The notes beneath the pieces were generated by a model that worked only from the letters and a program-made list of their open reading frames with translations, was not told the DNA's origin and did no database searches. Position numbers and translations under genes: made by a program. DNA of 64,000 nucleotides from Rhyacophila brunnea. Taxonomy: Eukaryota > Arthropoda > Insecta > Trichoptera > Rhyacophilidae. The DNA lies in the NCBI GenBank assembly GCA_022495005.1, contig JAGYXB010001959.1:248001-312000 (forward strand). The letters are read 5' to 3'. Below, piece after piece: positions 33,674 to 44,835 of the stretch; position 1 is the stretch's first letter, and each line of letters starts with the position of its first letter.

Positions 33674-34749
33674 CAGTGGCGCACCCAGGATTTAATATTG
33701 GGGGGGGGGGCCTAAGGAGGAGAATGTAAATTAGTCCCATAGACTCTTTTCTTCTTCACAGCTTAATTTCTCGTTTATCGGTCTTTTGTCTATTGCACTC
33801 GGTGTACCTATACCATGGTCCCCACATCCTGAAACGGGCCCTCAGGCTAGGATATTTGGCGGGCCCCCTACCTACCGCTAAGATTAAATGCAGTGTGAAA
33901 CACTACATTAACTTTTTTCAAATTGTGTTTTAGTTCAAATTAAGGGTACTTATACAGTGAATTATTGGCGATTTTTAATACATCTACTTTAATAATGGAG
34001 CTGTCGAGTATCGACAAGTAATAATCAAAAAATATATTGCACAATTATAAAAGTAATTGAAAATGTTCATGCCCATGAAGTGTAATAGCACCGCAGGTGA
34101 CTTTTTTACTATTAAAGCTAATTTATGATGTGTGTTTATCTCACTTATCTGGTCAACCCGACACGCCGGCCCCCCCACAGCCCGGGCCCCCAGGCTAGAG
34201 CCCTGTCAGCCCTCCCCAGCCATGACCTACACCACACCGGAATTCGGGTGGACTTTGACAGTTACCTTAGGTATAGGGTTTCTAAAAAAACCTGACATAA
34301 GTGTTTCGAAATTTTTGTGTTAGAAATTAAAATCTAAGAAATTTTTCTAAAAAGGGTGCTGGAGAATTATTACAAATCATTTTTTGCCGTGTTTTTATTT
34401 GTCTAAGCCCAAAGGTAAAGTTTATTGGCTTTCAATGTCAATGTTTAAAATCATTCTGATAATTTTCATGTTTGGGAGGTGCCAGGGCCCCTTGCCCCCC
34501 CTGGTTGCGCCACTGGTGTACACCACTCCGGAATTCGGGTGGACACCGAGAATTTTTTGATATTTCCATTAGAGATTGAGTTTCTAAAAAAACCCGACAT
34601 TAGTGTTTCGAAATTTTTGTGTTGAAAGAGGGTGCTGGATAATTTCAAATCATTTTTTTGTCGTATTTTTATTTGTCTAATCTATTGGCTTTCAATTTCA
34701 ATGTTTTTGAGGGGGGCAAGGCCCCTTGCCCCTCCTGGGTGCGCCACTG
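33674..34749. mobile_element. Transposon with duplicated 3' end, in family X
   Basis: Inverted ends CAGTGGCGCACCCAGGA and TCCTGGGTGCGCCACTG, with runs of G or C just inside. A second copy of the right end (CCTGGTTGCGCCACTGG, 34498-34514) precedes the terminal one, and about 290 bp before each are similar (CCGGAATTCGGGTGGAC, GTGTTTCGAAATTTTTGTG), so the 3' part is tandemly duplicated. It also holds a nested MITE (33814-34224). hAT-like ends, but no clear 8-bp duplication. Confidence 0.75.
33814..34224. mobile_element. CATGGYCCCCAC-family MITE, nested
   Basis: It begins CATGGTCCCCACATCC and ends CCTCCCCAGCCATG, and contains GTTTATCTCACTTATCTGG and GGAGCTGTCGAGTATCGA, shared with 26477-26847 and, inverted, with 19457-19752. 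It is the most complete of the three copies in the window. Confidence 0.7.
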
Positions 34750-35102
34750 TAAATAGTTCTTTTTATCTTGTAATTATTTGTACTTACGTACCAGTTTCTA
34801 TTATGAATGATCAGAACCTAGGTACATGTTTTTCTTAAGACATTGAAAAAATATTTAAGTGTTTAAAGTGAATCGTTTTTAAAGTGAAACGTGAGTACAT
34901 TGAACGTTGACATTTAAATACAAAACGCAATATTTCGCAGCGTAAATTTAATAACACATTATTTTATTTCTCACGCTGACTGAAAATTGGCAATGAAAAA
35001 AGTCGTATCGCGTAACACCACAATTGGGCTCGATCAAAAACGCCGAAGTAAGCCTTCTCTACGGAGTCTAAATATGTATATTATGAATCGGTATATAAGA
35101 TG

Positions 35103-35558
35103 CCACGATGGCCGAGCGGCTTAAGACGATACACCAGTGAAACGGCAAATAATTTTCAACTATAGACGCGACGAAATTTTGGACTCGCTGGCATTCGGAG
35201 AGAGAACATCGAGCTGGGAACACGTCAATTTGTTTCGTGATGGCGACGGGGGTATTAATTCTTAAATCGTGTAAAGATGACTAAAACCGTTACCCATTTA
35301 CTTGAAAAAGAAAATATGTCAATGAATATATTATTATTGTTACTAATAGAACATACGTTAAAGTGCCCACCACCACCCGTCATATATGCACAGCCATGGA
35401 TATGCACGGCCGCTTTCTATGACAATAAACAGAACATGAAATGGACGCATGTTGGATTTATATGACAAATTATATTTCGTTTGGCATGCGTCATTTGCAC
35501 CCGCGACCCGCAATCTGCGCATCGCCTAGCCACGATCTTTTTAGACCGTGCCTCAACT
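35103..35558 (+). repeat. Family H repeat, copy 2, with LINE stub
   Basis: Copy of the repeat at 3417-3780, from GATACACCAGTGAAAC (35128) to GACCGTGCCTCAACT. It is preceded by GATGGCCGAGCGGCTTAAGA, a tRNA Ser/Leu-type A-box sequence. At 35354-35421 it carries about 68 bp that match, inverted, the 3' end of the R1-like LINE remnant at 48999-49193 (CACCACCCGTCATATATGCA; GGATATGCACGGCCGCTTTC). Confidence 0.75.
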
Positions 35559-35929
35559 GTTTTTGAAGTTATACTTCTTTTGGGGCGAGAGTGAAATTGA
35601 GAGCTGCGCGCGCACACCGTTACGACAGTATGAAAATAGCTGCGAAGCAGTCAGCTGTATACAAACGCAAAGTTTGATAGTAGAATTGTTCCAGGCAAAG
35701 AATTTATTATTGTCGGCCATTTGCTATTCCTTGCGTAAACAAACCATTAAACGTCAGAGTGACAGTTGTTACTTTAAAAATAAAAACAACGAGAAATAAC
35801 AAGTTAAGAAAATAATTAAGAGCTAGTCGAAGAATCTAGGTTATCACAAGTTTTGTTTTTGTTTTGTTAAGCCAAATAAGTATAACTTCTAACGCGCGTA
35901 TATAAGTACACGCACCGATTTTTTAATTT

Positions 35930-36315
35930 GTGTTTGAGTCAGAGTATGGACCTAATAGGTTGACCAATAGTGGCTAGGATCTATTTCTCAACCTCCACTC
36001 TGGGGAGGCGCCCACACGATCCTCTCAGGATCGACGAACAAGGTGAAGTATAATATATAATAAGAGGTGGTCACGAAAGCCGTAAAGTTACCGCGTTGGT
36101 TTATAATGTCGAGGGTCCCGGGTGGAAATCCCGGGTTTGGAAAATTCACATGTTTATTTTTCAATCTATGTTTAGACCTAGAGTATGGACTTAATAGGTT
36201 GAGGAAGTAGCTAATAACTTTATCTCGTGTAAAACAAAAATCTGTTAATACAATCTCCACTTTGTGGAGGTTCATAATATGGTCTTCTTAGGATCGAACA
36301 TGGTAAAAAAATGTA
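35930..36315 (+). mobile_element. Two partial tRNA-derived SINE copies in tandem
   Basis: The first piece (35935-36030) has the SINE 3' half: GGACCTAATAGGTTGA, CCTCCACTCTGGGGAGG and CGATCCTCTCAGGATCG. The second (about 36080-36315) has a degraded tRNA head with a B-box-like GGTGGAAATCCCGGG, then the same body and CTCCACTTTGTGGAG. The head-to-tail order suggests one SINE inserted into or beside another. Confidence 0.7.
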
Positions 36316-36344
36316 TATATATCCCTCGCAGTCTAATATGTAAG

Positions 36345-36400
36345 CCAGTAATTCCCAACCGGAGCTCCGTCAGGGGTTCCGCGAGACTTTGTTTAATAAG
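36345..36400. repeat. Isolated hAT-type end
   Basis: CCAGTAATTCCCAACCGGAG and GGGGTTCCGCGAG form the typical start of a hAT element, but no matching opposite end was found nearby. Probably a truncated relic. Confidence 0.4.
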
Positions 36401-37660
36401 AACTATTTTTAAGCAATGAGGTATTTTGAATAATATATAACTTGATTAGAAATCATATTGATATTATATAGTATTGCAGTAGCAGGAGTTTTAATTGGGA
36501 GGGGAATTGTTGTAGCAGCAAGGAATGAAAGAATTCAGTTTTCAGTAATAAATATTGCCACCTACTACGGACTTTTTATTTTACTACTGTCGAACCATTT
36601 AAAACTTGCTAACGTTATAGTTATAAGTTACAATATACATTTATTGTTATTCTATTTATTTATAAGTGTTTGATACTGACGTGTTAATCCTTTCTATGTG
36701 TACCATCCAGTAAAGTCTTTAATTTTTTTATAAATTTCATTATATTCCAAATATATAAATATACCCAATACCGGTTTCGTCTTAATCCCATGGTCTTACG
36801 TTACGATTTTTGTTGTTCAACTGTATGTTCAATGACAGTTGAAAGTTAACTGATAAATGGGAACCATATTTCGACGAAGTTGATCAACTTTTAAGTTGAA
36901 TTGAACGAAGTTGAGGACCTTTCTACATTTAGTCGATTTAACTAGTCGCCTATTTATGCCTATCGTAACCTTGTTAACTTCACGTCAAATTTGTTTCGAC
37001 TTGCATGCGATTACATAGTTGATTGTCGTGTGTCACAAAGTGTTATTGTTTTATATTCTGAATAAGTATAACTTAACTAATAAATACACTCGACGCCATA
37101 TTCGTTACGACTATCGGATTAAATTTAAATTGAAATATGGGAATATTTTTTATCAATTTATTTTTCAACATTCAACGCAAAGTTGAGCAACAAAAATCGA
37201 CATGCGAGAACGCGGCGTAACGGATATTTTCAATTGGTTAACAATTAAAAATGAATAATGGTGAATTTATATTATGAAATACATTTTTTGGGGGTTGCAC
37301 GACGGTGGTATTCAACATTTAGTAGAAGAGGGACCTCACGAAGAAAAATTACCCAATTTTGAGATAACTTTCTGGGTAATTACAGTCATAGAGCCAAAAT
37401 AATAACAGCTCACCGCTATATTATTGTTGGGCACAAAAGTTGACCGAGAGAATCGATTATCATAAAATAAGGGTTTAAAGTCAACGTAGGGGCGGCGTAT
37501 GCAAATGGTATGTAAAATCTTAGCTTGGAAACGTTATGGAAAAAACCAAGAGTTTTGCTGGCTAAAGAATCATGAATGAATTATGATATAGCAGCAGAGT
37601 GGACTTTTTTGTGAAAATAATGTACCCAAATGAATACCTTGGTAAAAAAACATTATAATA
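36401..37660. other. Intergenic, nothing recognised
   Basis: AT-rich sequence with short open frames (36458-36673) that show no family signature. Confidence 0.4.
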
Positions 37661-37667
37661 ATCATTA

Positions 37668-38093
37668 AATTAATTAATACTATCGACTGATGGTACTTGA
37701 TGGAATTTGAATTTATATTCTAATGGATTTAAGTTTTGTACTAGGTATTCCATTTGAGTCGTTTTTTGCTACCCGGGTTTCGCCTTTTGGCATCCTCTGG
37801 CACTGTGTACACTCAGTAAAAGACAAATAAACACCGACCACGAATATTATTAACTTATATAACCAATCAATACAATAAAGTAGGTAAAAATCCATTACCT
37901 ACATATCAAGTCAAAATAAAAAATATAACAAACAAATAAAATTATGAATAGTTGAAGTGTCAGTAAAAAAACCCCAATCTTATTAATAATAATACACTCT
38001 AAAGCATATTATAATAGATTGTCAAAACCTAATACCCTTGACTTGATAGGTAGGTAATGGAGTTTTTACCTACTTTATTGTATTGATTGCTGT
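37668..38093. repeat. Repeat with internal inverted arms, partner at window end
   Basis: 37668-37750 (ATACTATCGACTGATGG, GGAATTTGAATTTATATTC) is matched in reverse at 63915-64000. Within the block, CAATCAATACAATAAAGTAG (about 37866) is inverted at about 38045-38093, giving arms of about 45 bp around a spacer of about 130 bp. Probably one MITE family with a second copy entering at the window edge. Confidence 0.6.
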
Positions 38094-38499
38094 TAACAAT
38101 AATAAAATTAGCCTTATGTAATTTTTGTTCAGTTTAGTAGAAATCGCAATCTGCGCACTCCACTATGATACCTACTGTTTTTTTAGAAAATAAGCACTTG
38201 CAGGTTGTTTTTGATAAACGGAATTCGGAAAATCTACAGATAGCCGGTGCGATAAGCCACCATTGTCACTCCACCTGCTACCTTACCGTGCCTCGTCGGT
38301 TCCACTATGGACCCCGCACTTACCACGCGTACAGTAAACGCGTAAACGTCGTGCCCTGTTAAAAATAAACAAAGATGAGCGCCTTTTGATTCTGGAAATT
38401 ATTATTAACACCCGGAAAGTAAAATATGTGAGTTTAAGTCTCACACGGTCCATTTTTTTTTCTATGAATTTTTCTAATATGTATAAGGTTTTCAAAATT

Positions 38500-38990
38500 A
38501 TGTATTTTATCACGTTTATATTAGCTCGTATTCTTCTTTGTCCGGTACAGGTTTTTTCTTGTGCAGTACAATTTTTTTTACTAACTTCCCGACTAGCTAG
38601 ACATTTGAAACTTTTAAAATATATCAGAACACGACGGCAATGCATTCTTGTAATACTTTTGGCCATCCTTAAGCAGAATTGAATTCATTTTCAGTTAATT
38701 CTGTTTTGTATGTTTCGGAAAAAAATGCGTTAAAAGTAATATTTACTACACACTATTATTGGTTGCGAAGTGGGTCCTAGCAACTAAATTATTAATATAT
38801 ACGTGAGTTACTATGAAAATCAATATGAAATCTCAAAATGACATTTAAGTATTATATATTTATTCAGTATTTCGATCAATTACAAAAAAAGTATTTATTA
38901 ATACATAGCATTGTCAAGTTTACATGATTCAACTGAAAATTTAAAAACGTGGTATATGAAAAGTTCTTTTTATCTTGTAATTATTTATAC
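38500..38990 (+). repeat. Family X repeat, copy 2 (uninterrupted)
   Basis: Contains the family X blocks TTAGCTCGTATTCTTCTTTG, CTTCCCGACTAGCTAGACAT, TTCAGTTAATTCTGTTTTG and AAAACGTGGTATATGAAAAG in order. The last block is intact, so it serves as the empty site for the insertion at 33674. Confidence 0.8.
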
Positions 38991-39973
38991 TATAAGTACT
39001 AGTTTATCATATTGTAATATCACTACTAAACTTACGAATGGAATAATAAAACAACAATTAATTATTTACATTATTTTTAGCAATTAAATTAGTAGAAACA
39101 GGTTTATAAAATTATTGTATTTTTTGGAAAACATTGTATAAATACGTCCTTGGATTGTTTTATAATATAAGAAAATGCCTCTAATATTATATTACAAAAG
39201 AAAACCAAACTATTATCTAACTACTTCAATTTTGGTCATGTGGTGGATATAGTCGAATGTATTGGTCCCCAACACATGGGTCTCGACACCCAGAGTGCAT
39301 TTCTATTTTTCATATAATTTTTTTTGTCATGAAGAAATTTTTTTAAACTGTGAAATATGGCAATTCTTCTGGCCGACCGACCTGACCGAGAAAAAAACAT
39401 ATACGTGTATAAATATATACGATATGATTGTATTTCTAATTTACTTACGTATCTATTTTTCTGTCTTTCCTTGTATTCCGGTGGTTTTTATTACGTATTT
39501 TATTTATACTTGAATTCAATCTTAATTATAAACGGTCATCAGTTTTAGATACAACATGTCATGTTGAAGTGCGATATAGTTAACTGCATATTATGTACAA
39601 TTTTTCAGACACGCTATAGTAATAGGGTAGGTACTTGGCTATTATAAAAAGAGGTCGTGATTTGAAAATGGTTGAGAATTTGTGGTCTAATGGAATACTA
39701 TTATTGCCAAAATTCTATTAGAAAACCGTGTTAGGGTATAACATCTACATTAAGGAAATGGCGGTTCATGCGATAACATGTAAAATGTATTTTCCTTAGG
39801 GGTTAACTGGTACAACACTTAGCGGGGTGTACCTACTCTTATGTGTGTTTTGGATAACATGCACTGAATCGATACGACGGAATATTCGGAAACTATGCTA
39901 TTAGGTGTTATCTACTATTGTAAATCGGTTGCCTTCACCATGCTGAAGTTGTTGATTACCATGAACAATGGCA

Positions 39974-40499
39974 GTAGTGGCGAAGGGTGGAGGGCATGCA
40001 GTTAAATCCAACATACCTAAATAGTGCACATTAAACTTTGTCAGTCATTCGTATTTGTTTTTATTGAACTAAGACTACAATTTACTGATGGTGGTTAGTT
40101 ATTAAAAATCAAATAAACCTTGCCTAAACCAAACCATAATAGTTTTGGCATATTATGGGTGATTCGACAAAATAGTGCACACTTTTTCATTCACACTTAT
40201 TTTGTTTTATTGAATTAAGAATACATATTATTACACATATTGTTAGTTAGTTTTTTTATAATTCATTAAACCCTGCCTAAACCAAACCATAGTAGTTATA
40301 AATATTATTATATCAATTAAATATCAAAAAATATGTATGATTTAATGGCATAATTTTATATATTTTATTTATAGATGAGTTTTTTTGACTAATATTTTAT
40401 TATTGCTTGGTCAATGGAAGCAAATACGTATGACTGACAAAGTTTAGTCTGTACTATCTATGATGGATCTTAAAAGCCTACTTCCATCCTTCGCCACTG
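39974..40499. mobile_element. MITE, CAGTGGCGAAGGGTGGA family
   Basis: The left end AGTAGTGGCGAAGGGTGGAG and right end CTTCCATCCTTCGCCACTG are inverted. A block of about 130 bp (AAATAGTGCACA..., ending CTGCCTAAACCAAACCATA) occurs twice inside, at about 40018-40140 and 40166-40300. A relative sits in the E(z) intron at 1798. Confidence 0.7.
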
Positions 40500-40519
40500 A
40501 GTAAATGGATATATCCTGT

Positions 40520-41080
40520 TAATACTAAAAGTGTGTAATAGCACCTGCCCAGATCCAAATTTTCCAAGTGTCGACAGCTTTAAATATCTGGGCGTACACA
40601 TCGCGGGAAATGGCACTTTGATAAGAAAGCTCGTTATCCTAATGGGGATGGGTAGAGCAATATTCAATTCGATGCAGAATGTCTGGGACTCTTGGTTAAA
40701 AAAACAAATGCCGCCTATTCAACGCCAGTCTTCTGACGGTGTTGTTTTACGGTAGCCGGTCATGCCACTTTAGAAAGGCTTAGAGCAACAGTATACTCAG
40801 CTTCATGAACGGATGTTTACTGAGGGTACTGTGGTATAACTATATACTAAGCATTCAGCCTCTCATCGTACTGAAAGTGAAGAAGATTGGACGCTGGACT
40901 TAGGTCGGCTGGATTTCAACCTGGCTTGCCTATTCATCAAGCATCCTGGTAGACTGCTAAATACCGTCCACTGAATATATACGCTAGAACTACAGATGTT
41001 GGCAAGACCTGGGAAGATGCAAGAAGTCCGGCGAGTGACCGAGATTCTTCGAAGCGCCGAGTGGTGTCGTATAAAAGTAA
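40520..41080 (+). mobile_element. LINE remnant, same family as 56740-57650
   Basis: Degenerate coding sequence shows CNSTCPDPNFPSVDSFKYLG, VHIAGNGTL and MGRAIFNSMQNVWDSWL, then frameshifted tail sequence. It aligns block by block with the better copy at 56740-57650. Reverse transcriptase connection/tail region only. Confidence 0.75.
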
Positions 41081-43183
41081 ATTATTGCACAACAGTTTTT
41101 ATTGCATCGTCTAGAAAGGGCGTCATCAATAAAATTAAACTATGAAAAAGTCCAACAACTTGACAACACTTTGTAGAGTTTATGTACTCACTCTATACCT
41201 ATTTATATAATATGTTATTATGTTCGCTAAGTGGTCTTTCATGTTGTAATATAGTGAATTTCTTCACGAATTTCATAAATATTTATCGGCGACAAGCTGG
41301 CAATCGTCCAAATGTCCTAGCGTCTAGATGGTGTCATAAAGATAGCAGCATCTAGATGACAGCGTTAAATTGTGTTTTATAAAATTTTCCGGCATTTCAC
41401 TTGATACTTATGGAGATGAGATGGAAACGAAATACTTACCAGCCATTTAGCAAATGCATTCAAAACATTCAGGCGAGTTCATTCAGTATTGAATTAAATA
41501 GTATTTTGAATTCATTATAATATTTGAAATATTACAATAATTATTCATCTGTACGGAAATTTTCATTCCATTTGTATAGTTAGAATTTACATATTTTGCA
41601 TCGCGACGACAATCGACTTGCTGGAAACTAACAAGAGAAAACAAAATGCCTGGCAATGGGCCTTAAAATCATTCCAAACGTTAAACGCCTGAGGAAAAAG
41701 AGGCACATATACATGGAACGTAGGGATCCAAACCACATCCATGATCAGACAATATATGTATATTTTTTTAATGGTTTCCATTAATATTTTCCCGTAGTCA
41801 CACGAGTGATGGAAAAAAGTTACACCCTTTGAGGAGAGCACCAAACTTGACATACACCGTGTTTACACATATTTTAAACGGGAAGGAAAGCCACTTGAAA
41901 TTTATCTCCTCATCAAATTGGCCGCTATTTTTTCCAAATTACCACCCATAAAATTTAAATTATTTTAATATACTTATATATTATAATAAAAAGTTACGTG
42001 TCAAATTATATATTTTTGGAGGAAAAAATGTTTTAAAACGTTGTTGGAAGTCCATAGGACGTGATATCCAGTATGGTTATCCAATTATCATGTTATTGTG
42101 TTTTTTTTTATATAATTTTAGGCTTTACAAAACGCATGCAAACTTTTTTATAACTTTTAAACTAAACCAGAAATTCCCATTTTTTTTAAAATTATTAGTG
42201 GAACCATTGCGATATTTTATAAAATCCTCGAGAAACCCTACCTGATTGAAACATACTAGAACACCAAGGGTTAGATTACAAAATATGGCAGCAGGAAGTG
42301 AACCTAAGCGAAATATAGACCTTAATAACCCTCTTGGTGCCATCTTCTATTAAAGGTTGAACTTCCACTAAATTTTATGGTTGTGCTTTGTGCAGTAGAC
42401 TGTAATTTGAAGATGCTGGTGGATAACGATCTAGGGGGGAGGTGTAAACAGGTGCCATATACTGAACTTTTGTGTTGAGAGGGCTGGTGCGCGCTGGGGC
42501 TGGTTCGGTATTCACGCACTAGTAAACGGACGGTTCGGAATGTCACTCTCTCGGTTTCACTGTTATTTTGGGATGAATGATGATGACAAGTTTAGGATGG
42601 ATAATAGACGTTAGCTCAAACCGTATCAGATTTGGCGCAACATAGTTTGAACAGATTAGGATATTTGGGGATTTGAGGTAGATGGGAAGAAAGAAATGAG
42701 GGCCACCATAATTGACCCAACCATTTATAAGCCAGTCATATCAGATCAACATCGCCTCTGTTGTCCATTATATTTGCCTGGATTATATGAGCTGCAGTAT
42801 ACGCGTAGTTAAGGGGATGGTTTTCGGATCGTACTTCTTATTCTTCTCATGACTGAGGATCATGATATGGTTGATTTGGTTGTCTAACAGCCCGTTTTAA
42901 CCGCATCTCGAAAATTTCCAATATATCGATGATTCGTTCCATTGACGTCCAGGTAACGATTTCGTATACCATTATATTGAAGGATATATTGAAGCAAAAA
43001 GCTTTCGTAAAAAAGATAAGAAGGTATGTATGAGTTTGATTGAAAAATGAACCCCATCTAAAATTGCAATAAGACTAATTATTGACAATTTCCTTTCACG
43101 TCTTTACAATTTTTTTTCATTTTATTCTGTTAATGCAGCTGCAGGTGCCCGCTTAAATATTGGAAAATGTACATCATAAAAAG
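41081..43183. other. Intergenic, no gene recognised
   Basis: AT-rich sequence. A piece at 42385-42450 repeats the block at 23205-23300. The minus-strand frame at 41587-41853 shows no family pattern. Nothing else that I can support. Confidence 0.4.
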
Positions 43184-43788
43184 CAGTGGTGGCGAACATA
43201 TGGCACGAGAAATGATTTTGTATGGGACGCGTTCGAAGAGAAAAAAAATACCTATAATAATAATGACAGATCGCATTGTATACAAAATAGCAGGAAAATT
43301 CTCATCAAGAATAAGCATTACGTTTAATATAAATATATAATTGCATAGGTCGGTCCTTAAGATTTATGCATCGTATATAATATTATCGCACTAACCTCAT
43401 TAGGCGGCGGGGGATGCCGCGCCGCGAACCTCTAATTTTGATAGATTTACAATGATTGAGACCACTGTAGCGAGATAATGCCTCATCTGGTCGGAGCAAT
43501 TCTGGTATCAATTTGTGCATAATGGCTGCACCAAATAATAAACAAAAACGTGGTGGAGGTAGTAGTAGTAATTCTAGCAGCCAGTTTTTAAATTGGTGGA
43601 CCGAAATGTATGGCGTTATTGAAAAAAGCGATAAAGCTATAATGTATGCTATGTTCTGTAAGTGTTATCTAGAATATCATCATCTTATATATATATATTT
43701 CTTAAAAAAACTATGTTTCCCATGAAAAACTGCTCGGCACGCCAGACGCCAGCTAAGCCAGTGTACGTTAAAAGGTTCGCCAACCCAG
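43184..43788 (+). mobile_element. hAT element with a BED-like ORF
   Basis: The left end CAGTGGTGGCGAACATATGG and right end GGTTCGCCAACCCAG are inverted relatives. The flanks ATAAAAAG and ATACAAGG agree at 6 of 8 bases, consistent with an aged hAT target duplication. CTCGGCACGCC near the right mirrors the GGCACGAG near the left. It holds the start of an ORF at 43522. Confidence 0.65.
43522..43657 (+). CDS. Possible transposase start or exon 1 of a spliced gene
   Basis: Reads MAAPNNKQKRGGGSSSNSSS, then QFLNWWTEMYGVIEKSDKAI and MYAMFC, ending at a strong donor TTCT|GTAAGTG in phase 1. The tail loosely resembles the start of a hAT BED/zinc finger ('W...YG.I...DKA.C..C'), fitting its place inside a hAT element. 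Phases also match two downstream exon-like stretches (44030-44185 and 44334-44509), giving a hypothetical 155-residue protein. No function assigned. Confidence 0.3.
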
Positions 43789-44029
43789 ATACAAGGCATT
43801 TTTTGTTTGTTGCTGAAAATAATCTTTCATACATTGCAATACCTTTTAATTATTAATTATTTAATCAATAGTAATTACTTTTTGCAGATTATCGTTTCTG
43901 TATTCAAGCGATAAATAATATTGTTGGTACAAACAAACTTTTGCTGGTACCTACTATAATAATATTATTATGTTACGTTTGTTAAATGGAAACAAGTCTC
44001 TAAATAAAATTTCAATCGTCTGAAAATAG

Positions 44030-44185
44030 TGGAAGTAATAATGCATTTCATGATCGCTGAAGTGAATGTTACCCCATCCAGTAAATTTATTGCACATAAA
44101 TATTTCACGCGAACCGATGCCAGGATTTCTGCATGTTTTATCATTAATACTGACATAACAAGAGTTGTAGGGTTGTGGCAACACT
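44030..44185 (+). CDS. Possible exon 2 of hypothetical gene
   Basis: Open stretch read as EVIMHFMIAEVNVTPSSKFI, then HKYFTRTDARISACFIINTD, ending CACT|GTAAGTC. The acceptor (CTGAAAATAG) has a poor pyrimidine tract. Phase 1 in and phase 1 out. Not recognised. Confidence 0.22.
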
Positions 44186-44333
44186 GTAAGTCATTGTGTT
44201 CCAAGTGGATTTCATTTTTTCGACAGTGGTGTGCTTATTGAGACCAACGGGGGGTCATAGTAATAAATATAATAGTTGACATTTTATAGCCACACAATGC
44301 CAAACGATATATATACTTATTGTATTGTTTCAG

Positions 44334-44509
44334 ATAATTATTATATAAGGGAAGGTAGAAAGAGGAATGACACTAGGAAGGAAATGCATTTCGTTGCTGA
44401 AGAATCTATGTCAGTGGTTAGAAGATGGTACCTAAGATGCAAAGTCTATAGAAGGCAGCGTGGTGATGGTACGGGTGACAATTTTGTGAGCGGCGCGATT
44501 ACCAAATAA
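44334..44509 (+). CDS. Possible last exon of hypothetical gene
   Basis: After a good acceptor (TTATTGTATTGTTTCAG) it reads NYYIREGRKRNDTRKEMHFV, then EESMSVVRRWYLRCKVYRRQ and ends GAITK with TAA. AATAAA overlaps the stop (44505-44510). The segment is strongly basic. Family unknown. Confidence 0.25.
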
Positions 44510-44835
44510 AAAAATATATGTACTCTAATATTGCAGAGTCCACTAAGTATGAGAGGGAGAGTTTCATATAGAGACTTTTCGCCCAAGCGCCCTTCCAGTA
44601 ACCCTTTTTTGTTGCTGATACAATTAATCTGAAATATTTACTTCGTTCGATCTACTTTTCGAGATAACACTACTACTAACACAACCAAAAATGGAAAGAG
44701 TATATTATTATTGTTACGGTTGCTATGGTGAATTGTACACATTTACATTAACAATATTTTATCTCATTCTCTCACTTGGACTACGTCTAGTTTTTTATTA
44801 ACACTATCGAACCTGCCCATCTATTCTTTAGACAA

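Larger units (their letters stand above)
33240..34900 (+). repeat. Family X repeat, copy 1, interrupted
   Basis: A dispersed noncoding repeat of about 550 bp containing AACTTCCCGACTAGCTAGAC, CAGTTAATTCTGTTTTGTATG, CCTAGCAACTAAATTATTA and GAAAATTTAAAAACGT, followed by TTCTTTTTATCTTGTAATTA. The other copies are at 38500-38990, 58410-58880 and 59500-59790. In this copy a 1.08-kb element (33674-34749) splits the sequence just after AAAAACGT. Confidence 0.8.

Noticed and set aside
35103..35127. tRNA-type A box as evidence that family H is a SINE
   Set aside because: The A-box-like sequence is present only before copy 2; the other copies start later and lack a B box.
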